From the NCBI GenBank assembly GCA_001969505.1, contig LSSK01000808.1:1-12988 (forward strand): a stretch of 12,988 bases of DNA. Direction: 5' to 3'. The notes beneath the pieces were generated by a model. That model saw only the letters and a list, made by a program, of their open reading frames with translations. It did not search any database and was not told the DNA's origin. This DNA comes from Zancudomyces culisetae. Its lineage: Eukaryota > Kickxellomycota > Harpellomycetes > Harpellales > Legeriomycetaceae. Of the stretch, positions 7,140-12,988 are shown piece by piece (the first letter of the stretch is position 1; each line of letters begins with the position of its first letter). The position numbers and the translations under genes were made by a program.

Positions 7140-8135
7140 ATGCAGTCCCTAAGTAGAGCTCTAAGATTTAATGGGATTCCCGGAGGAATGAAAAGGTTCT
7201 CGGCAATAAATATTAGCAATGGATTGAGCAAATATGCAAACCTGGGCAGAAATCAAGCATTGCTGGAATCATCAATCGGCACCAACGCCCAGCTTACCAG
7301 AGGGTATGCAGCAAACAACGTAAACTCTGGAAAGGTGAAAACGGAATTCGAAAAAGAGGACGAGGCAGCGATACCCTCCAATGTAAGGAAAGAGTACTAC
7401 GATGAATACATTGATTTTATGAACAATATATCACGAAAAGATCTTACAAAAGCCATTGTGAAGAAATCCAAGCTGAACACAATGCTACAGAGCGCGAGGA
7501 CAAATGAGGAGTTTGAATTGGCAATGAAATTTTACAAAAGATGGAGAAAATTCTATACCCTTCCCTTGAGCGAAAAAACAACATGGATCTTGCTTACAAG
7601 GTGTCAGTACTTTAAGAATCCGGATCCTTTGATAAAAGCATTTTTGGATAAATGGGAATACAAGCCATTTCCAACAGGATACATATACACAAACACATTT
7701 AAATTGATATCAACACAAATAGCCAGTATTGTAGAGGCAGAAGGGCAAGAATCGGAGACTGCAAACAAATACTTGGATGATTTGTTCAGGATTTTTGGGA
7801 CATTGCCAGCATACAACATGAAAGCAGATCGCTTTATGTATAGCGCATTGATACAGGCGTGTATAAACAGTAATATGGAGTTAGGATGGGAAAGAGCAGT
7901 TGTAACGGCCGAAGAGGCGTTTGAAGTTAACGGGAACATGCCACTGAACTTTGAAGCAGCAGTTTTGTTGAAAGAGGGGTATGAGAAGAGAGGAGATTTG
8001 GAAGCTGCGAAAGTTTATGCAGATTACATTAGCAAAAATGATATCAAACCATCCGAATCGTACCATGTAGACTTTGACGAAAATGGAAATATGCTTTATA
8101 AGCTACAGCCAAAACTGGCAAAAGCAACAGCATAA
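7140..8135 (+). CDS. Mitochondrial matrix protein, PPR/TPR-like helical repeats, function unknown
   Basis: An intact single-exon protein of 331 residues. The N-terminus (MQSLSRALRF..., up to about 58) has Arg/Lys and Ser but almost no acids and ends TRGYAA, a good mitochondrial presequence and cleavage site. The rest is predicted mostly helical, with aromatic and basic surfaces (FYKRWRKFYTLPL at 131-143; KWEYKPFPTGYIYTNTFKLI at 171-190; DRFMYSALIQACINS at 230-244; GDLEAAKVYADYISKNDIKP at 285-304). The last resembles a pentatricopeptide or TPR unit. It would fit a mitochondrial gene-expression factor or a fungus-specific mitoribosomal subunit, but I could not name the family. ATG 7140 follows TAAAAAAA, a favourable yeast start context. 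The stop is TAA 8133-8135, and AATAAA occurs near 8191. Confidence 0.8.
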   Translation: MQSLSRALRFNGIPGGMKRFSAINISNGLSKYANLGRNQALLESSIGTNAQLTRGYAANNVNSGKVKTEFEKEDEAAIPSNVRKEYYDEYIDFMNNISRKDLTKAIVKKSKLNTMLQSARTNEEFELAMKFYKRWRKFYTLPLSEKTTWILLTRCQYFKNPDPLIKAFLDKWEYKPFPTGYIYTNTFKLISTQIASIVEAEGQESETANKYLDDLFRIFGTLPAYNMKADRFMYSALIQACINSNMELGWERAVVTAEEAFEVNGNMPLNFEAAVLLKEGYEKRGDLEAAKVYADYISKNDIKPSESYHVDFDENGNMLYKLQPKLAKATA

Positions 8136-8290
8136 TATAATGTTTTAGTTATATTTTAAGGTTATTTATTAAAATGTTGTTAATAATTAAACAATAAATG
8201 GCATTGCGAAAAAAGAAGGCAAAGAATAGTGAAAAACAACAGTAGAAAGAAAGGTAAATGGGGATAAAGGGCAAGGATAGGAGTATCAAA
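8136..8290. other. Convergent 3' spacer
   Basis: 155 bp between two convergent stops, AT-rich, with AATAAA near 8191 on + and A-rich runs that may serve as 3' end signals for both genes. Confidence 0.5.
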
Positions 8291-9071
8291 TTACATCAAG
8301 GTACAAGTGGCTGCCTTTTGCTGGTCGTCACCAGTCTCAGCCGATGGATTGTTGAACTTATCTAAATCAGATACTGCCATCTGGAATATTTTATCGATGT
8401 TTGTTTTGTTTTTTGCTGAACATTCAACATAGCTGCATTTGAACGTCTTGGAAAGAGCTGTAGCTTCCTTTTCAGACACTTGTCTCTGTGTTGACAAATC
8501 GTTTTTACTTCCCACCAGGACCATTGGAATTGATTCTACACCTGTGGCGTCCAAAATCTTGTCGTGTATCGATCCCAACATGTCGAAACTCAATCTCGAG
8601 GTTACCGAAAATACCAGTACATACCCATCAACACCCACAGTGTACTGTGAATTTAGAATAGAAAATTCGTCCTATTTTCCCGAATACAACATTTGTAGTT
8701 TTTAAAATGCCTATATTGTTGTTTTTTTTTTGATTAAGAATACACATTTCTCTACAAATATCAATAAACTAGCTACGCAAACCTACCTGTCCCGCCGTGT
8801 CCACGATTTCAAAGTTATATAATACATCATTATATTTAACAGCTTTCCAATGAATGCTTTCTATGGTCGGATAATAATTTTCTACATATGTGTTGTCCAC
8901 AAAACTCATTATTAAACTGGTTTTGCCTATTTTTATTTTTTTAGATTTTTGCATTAGCGTTATTTGTATTAATTATGCTTCTATTATAGTTTTTTTATTC
9001 ATCCTTTTTCAAAACCTACCAACTCCTCTATGTCCTAAAACTACAAACTTTCTCTTCTTTCCCTTGTCCAT
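8291..9071 (-). CDS. RHB1: Rheb-family small GTPase
   Basis: Three exons (9020-9071, 8787-8926, 8291-8671) encode 190 residues, close to the 184-185 of human and fission yeast Rheb. Rheb activates TOR in many eukaryotes and in yeasts affects Arg/Lys uptake. The P-loop GHRGVGKTS (13-21) carries the Rheb hallmark Arg15 at the place of Ras Gly12. The effector loop is YYPTIE (35-40). G3 DTAGQDEFSI (60-69) is nearly the Rheb standard. G4 is GSKNDL (118-123), with Ser119 where Asn is usual, and G5 is ECSAKNK. The end CTLM (187-190) is a CaaX farnesylation box. The first exon supplies MDKGKKRKFVVLGHRGVG; without it the P-loop is lost. Start 9071 is the only in-frame ATG there. The symbol rests on family membership. 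Confidence 0.93.
8672..8786 (-). other. Rheb intron 2
   Basis: 115 bp, donor GTAGGT and acceptor AAAATAG, phase 0. Splicing joins DTAGQ to DEFSI, the conserved G3 region, so both borders are firm. Confidence 0.92.
8927..9019 (-). other. Rheb intron 1
   Basis: 93 bp, donor GTAGGT and acceptor AAAATAG, with branch-like GCTAAT. Splicing completes the P-loop GVG|KTS within codon Gly18 (G|GC). Confidence 0.92.
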
Positions 9072-10237
9072 TCTCTACCTATTAGTAAAATTGATATATA
9101 ATATACTTTGAGTTTGGGAATTTATCGATTGCCAAGTATGTGATAATATTTGGGAGGTATTTTTTTAGAGCCTCAACATTTCAGATTGATGGTAACAAGG
9201 AAAATGCTTGTCTTTTTTCGTTTCTGTTCTTTTCTTGTATCGTCTCGTCTCGTCTTTTACCTTTTTAATATTTTTTTTCTGTGTTATGTTCGCTAAAGAG
9301 ACAGGCTATTTATGCTTTTTCTCGCTTCCACTACTTAATTGTGAACCGAAGAGTTAAAAAAAAAAGAAATATGGAACGTACAATCTGTAAAAGTTTTATT
9401 TTAATGAGCCAGAAAAACGAAATATGTACAATTAAGCTTAGTCACTCTTATCGCCTTATTTTGTCCTTTTTTTTATCCCAATTTTTTTTTTTTAAATTCA
9501 CTTGTGAAATGTCTAATTACTCCTCAATTCTATGGCATTACGAAAAAGCCTGGAACACAATTTTCCGGAGATATTTTTTTTCACATGTGCGTTAAAAAAA
9601 AAACAGAAAAATAATTTCCAAAAAGTATTTAGTGATTTCAAAAAAAAAAAAAAAACCTAGTGATTCCGATTTTGACCTAATTCCCAAACGCAAAAGATGA
9701 AAAAGCGAGAAAGATGAAACAAAAAAATTTTAAATCTAAAAAAAAAAGCAAAGCTATTAACCTTGCACTACTGTGGTGATAATGCTAAGTTCTACATCGC
9801 GTTCTTCTACATTTTCTTGAAAAACAAGTCAATGGAACCAGCTGATAATAGAATGCGGCCCACAAAATTACCACTCTCCTTTGTAAAAAAAAACCACTTT
9901 TGCTTTCCCGCCCTGAGAAGGAGAAGGAAAACAGAATTTCTTTTGTGCGCATTTGCATCATTGTTAACAATACCCCTACACTTGTTTAACGCCACCTGTC
10001 ATTCCTATAACCAAATGTAACTCGGCGGTGCGGCACATGATACTGGTTTTGCAGACAGGTTGATTTTCGTGTTATTTAAGATGAATGCGATTACTGTGTT
10101 ACAGTGAAATTATTTGTGGCCATTTATTTTTGGTGATCCGCTAAGACTGGTAAAAAAAGAGGTCTATTAAAGCTAATTAGGCCTAAATACAAGTGAAAAA
10201 TCAACATTGTGCATCCTGGGTATTTAATCTTACCAAT
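9072..10237. other. Intergenic, A-tract-rich promoter of Rheb and 3' region of helicase gene
   Basis: Nearly 1.2 kb without a supportable gene. Homopolymer A/T runs cluster at about 9355, 9480, 9593-9655 and 9720-9750, as in nucleosome-free yeast promoters. A CGTCT unit repeats three times near 9240-9256. Open frames here are short, lack homology and overlap one another. No tRNA T-loop consensus is present. Confidence 0.55.
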
Positions 10238-12927
10238 TTAAGAATATCGCAAATCAGCCGAGTTATTTAGCCAATTGCACATACGTATCAAAAAGTTGTT
10301 TCGATTACTTAAACATTCGCTATTCCCAATCACACAAAGATGTCTCTTTGGTCTAGTAATTGCAACATTTAACCTTCTGTAATCTGACAAAAAGCCAATC
10401 TGAAATTCAGAGTTTGACCTCACCAGCGATAGTATGACAACCTCTATTTGTATTACATGGTTATATGTTTAAATGGGCTGCTATCTACTAGCTGATTTAA
10501 AAGTATTTCAGTGTAAAGTTTAGTGCTGTAATTTGATTAAGCAAACGGGGGAAAAAAGAAAAGGATGATAGCAAAGAGGGATTGGACGAGAGGGGGAGAG
10601 GGGATTGTGAAAAGTAATGCTTTTGATATTGAAAAAACGAAATGTAAATAGCATTGGTGGCTACATACCTTTTTCGCGGCCCTGAAATCCATCTACTGAG
10701 CCTACCTCAACTTGAGAATAGTCTTGCTTCAACTTGGATCTGATTAGTGACACCTATCAAAACAGAAAAAAAAATATTAGTTTAATCTGACTTTGGAATA
10801 CGTTCTCACTGGCACCTTGTCTTTAAAAACGCTGTCCCTCAAAATAAAGATGAAAACACAAGTAACTGGGTGTAGTAAAATTAACACAGAATTACCTGGG
10901 CAGAATAGGGAGAAATCACTGCTATATCGCTGGGCAGGACGCCGTAATCGCACAAAGTAAGTACATACTCATACACGAGATTTGCTTCACCAGCATTGAA
11001 TTTAGAATTAACATCCAAAATAGATGAATTCTCGTTGATTGTAGATGATTCTTGATAGTCATCTGCATTTGTCATTGTGTCGATAAACACTAAGGGTTTA
11101 TCCGTGTCATCATTTGGTTCAACATAGGCAAAATCAGTTAGCAGAATATCCTTGTTTGAGCTATGGGATTCAAGAAAACCATTGTACAAGTTCTTTGAAG
11201 AAAACTCAATTATTTTGGCATTCATTCGATATTGAACCTTCAACATTCTAGAAAAATTGTTGTTTTTAAGGTTCATCAACCTTTCAAACAAAGTTGTACA
11301 AAGAGAATAATACGCCTTATGATGTTCGCTCTCCTCCCCCTTGTCGTCGTATCTCATTCCCGTTTCGGACTTTACCGTTGGTGGGAGCTGTAGATGGTCA
11401 CCCGCCAAGATCACTTTGCACGCCTTAGGGATAGCTATCCAACATTCAGGTTCCAATGCCTGGCCAGCCTCATCGATAATTAGCACATCAAATTTCCCAG
11501 CAGACCGAGACATCTTTTGGCTTCCTACTCCATTAAGTGTCGAGAGCACCACCGGTGTCGCATTAATAAGATCAGTTATTACCTTGCCTTCCCGCTGTTT
11601 GATTTCTTTTCTCAAAAGTTTGATTTCATTGTATACCTCTCTTCTTTCCTGGCTAGATTTGGCATTTTTTCTCTTTTTATTTAGTGCTTCGTCGAGCTCT
11701 TTTCTTACATCCGCCACCAGTCTTCCTGCATCTGAATATCTGCAAAGATAGTCCAGACTGTTATCCTGAACCGACGGTAAAACCCTTGCCGGATGCCCCA
11801 ATCTGACACACTTTACAGATTTATCTATCAGCCGCTCTGCCAAGTTATCGATTGATATATTTGAAGGTCCACAAACTAACACTCGTTTATCCTGCCGAAC
11901 TAGCTGCCTTATAATTTCGATTAGCGTATATGTTTTTCCTGTGCCTGGAGGACCATGGATTAGTGCCAGATGCTCTGCTTCCAAGGAAAACTTGACTGCC
12001 TCTTTTTGTGAATCATTAAGGTTTTCATCAAAATACTCTATTGTTCCACCTTTACCGCTATTGCTATTGCTATTGTCGAGCATATTAGCTTCTGCAAATC
12101 TTTTCGTAATCAACTCACAAGCCGCACCAGTGTCGTCGTCTCCTTCAAGTAAATTACCTGAAGAGGCTGCACTGGTAATGGTGCTGCTGCCATCAAGATC
12201 ATTCCCACTCAGTTTTATGCCTGCAGTCAACAAAAATCGTTCCAAATCATTTAAAGGGTCTTGCTGTCGGATTTTTGCGTCATTTATCCTCCTATGTAAA
12301 TCATTCATTGCATATATCATTCGTTTAAATGTTATTTCGTTTGCAAGCTTGATGATGGTGCACCGTTCCTTCCATTCGTATTGGATGTCTTCTTGATTTT
12401 CAATCGATAGCACAAGCTTGCTTTCTGTAGACCGCACAATCACCCCGTTTATCTTATTATTTTCCTTCCCGCTGCCAGGACCGGTATTCCCTCCACTACT
12501 TGATGTCTTTTTGCTGCCTCGTCCTCCACTCCCATTTACTCTCTTTTTAGATTCTGTTGGTGGGTTTATCGATACTATGTCACCTGTTTTCAGCGTATGC
12601 TCTGGTAGTGGGTTCCCATAGCTAGTCGCTTCTAAATCAACCAGGCTATTTTGGAGATGAAATTCTTCATTAGAAAAATGAGCGCTCTAAAGGCATGGGA
12701 AAGGCACCAAATACAGCATAAAATTTCCAAATCATGGCATTAAACAATACTTACAATTTTCCACCCAAGCCTCCTCTTATACCTGTGATACGGAGATTTA
12801 CCAGTGCCAATCCCAACTTTTGGAGCTTTGTGGGTTCATGGTTTTTTAGAATCGAAAGCGATTCCTCCAGCTCATACTGTTTTTCTTTTTCTAACAATTC
12901 CAACAAAATCTCTACATACCGACTCAT
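10238..12927 (-). CDS. HCS1: Hcs1/SMUBP2-type SF1B DNA helicase
   Basis: Four exons (12755-12927, 10896-12684, 10669-10753, 10238-10443) encode about 750 residues, somewhat longer than the roughly 680 of the Saccharomyces 5'-3' helicase Hcs1 (helicase A, linked to DNA polymerase alpha). Helicase motifs occur in order: [11 protein letters not shown]-motif region (about 279-288), Walker A GPPGTGKT (302-309), [11 protein letters not shown] (329-339), Walker B DEAGQ (462-466), GDHLQLPPT (486-494), QYRMN (542-546), SPYSAQ (649-654), [20 protein letters not shown] (674-693) and [12 protein letters not shown] (705-716). It ends soon after and lacks the R3H and AN1 domains of animal IGHMBP2, as yeast Hcs1 does. 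The N-terminal beta-barrel region carries two low-complexity Ser/Gly inserts (about 105-131 and 216-270), which explain the extra length. ATG 12927 starts a helical N-terminus like that of the family. All active-site motifs are intact. Confidence 0.92.
10444..10668 (-). other. Helicase intron 3
   Basis: 225 bp, donor GTATGT and acceptor ACAAATAG. It splits motif V in codon Glu (GREK|E), so borders are fixed by the conserved GFQGREKEVVILS. Confidence 0.92.
10754..10895 (-). other. Helicase intron 2
   Basis: 142 bp, phase 0, donor GTAATT and acceptor TTTTGATAG with ACTAAT about 28 bases before it. It joins SPYSAQ to VSLIRSK, matching the family's PYNAQV pattern. Confidence 0.9.
12685..12754 (-). 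other. Helicase intron 1 (AGAG acceptor)
   Basis: 70 bp, donor GTAAGT. The acceptor reads TTTAGAG: only splicing after the second AG keeps the frame ([12 protein letters not shown]). Splicing after the first AG runs into a stop about 18 codons on. Confidence 0.65.
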
Positions 12928-12988
12928 TGTATCTATCTCTTCGCTGCTGAATATTTTTGACTATGTTTATAAACGAGCAGAGGAATTC

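Noticed and set aside
9069-9095. TACTAATAG just before the Rheb start as the end of a 5' UTR intron
   Set aside because: The branch-like motif is directly next to the AG, too close for splicing.
9763-10020. 85-codon plus-strand frame in the spacer before the helicase gene
   Set aside because: Overlapped by two minus-strand frames of similar length, no homology, and a composition governed by local A/T runs.
10881-10895. Helicase exon 2 continuing past SPYSAQ to a stop in the intron
   Set aside because: The last few codons are intronic; motifs V and VI lie in frame in two further exons, giving a complete helicase.

Overview
This is an AT-rich, intron-bearing nuclear segment of an ascomycete, most like an early-diverging budding yeast or a similar yeast-like ascomycete. 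Four of the five clearly homologous or mitochondrial genes match eukaryotic families: a Pho85-type cyclin, an Rheb GTPase, an Hcs1-type helicase and a mitochondrial protein. Eight spliceosomal introns can be placed from protein homology. Their donors are loose (GTAAGT twice, GTAGGT twice, GTATGT, GTAATT, GTACGC and so on), the acceptors are mostly TAG, and CTAAT-like branch sites replace the strict TACTAAC of Saccharomyces. CTG codons fall at conserved leucines, which argues for the standard genetic code and against the CTG-Ser clade. The species cannot be fixed from the sequence alone.

Layout from left to right. The 3' part of a PclA/Pcl1-like cyclin gene is on + (about 99-814, two introns). 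Next is a gene-poor stretch with one coding-looking block that has no ATG (1424-1822, -). A 595-residue secreted, disordered Lys/Glu- and Ser/Thr-rich protein follows (2286-4073, -), with tandem repeats and Kex2-type KR sites. Its frame continues for 39 codons directly after the stop. A 1.2 kb non-coding stretch separates it from an RlmN-type radical SAM rRNA/tRNA methyltransferase with a mitochondrial presequence (5300-6623, -, one intron). That gene diverges from a 331-residue mitochondrial helical-repeat-like protein (7140-8135, +). Convergent with the latter is a three-exon Rheb small GTPase (8291-9071, -). After 1.2 kb of A-tract-rich spacer comes a four-exon Hcs1/SMUBP2-type SF1B helicase (10238-12927, -).

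The genes do not form an operon or obvious cluster. Two neighbours (RlmN-like and the 331-residue protein) share a roughly 0.5 kb divergent promoter and both look mitochondrial, so they could be co-expressed; this is inference. No RNA gene, transposon, CRISPR array or provable origin was found. The most notable items are the intact, spliced, mitochondrially targeted RlmN homologue, the in-frame extension behind the stop of the repeat-rich secreted protein, and that protein's short Kex2-flanked segment.
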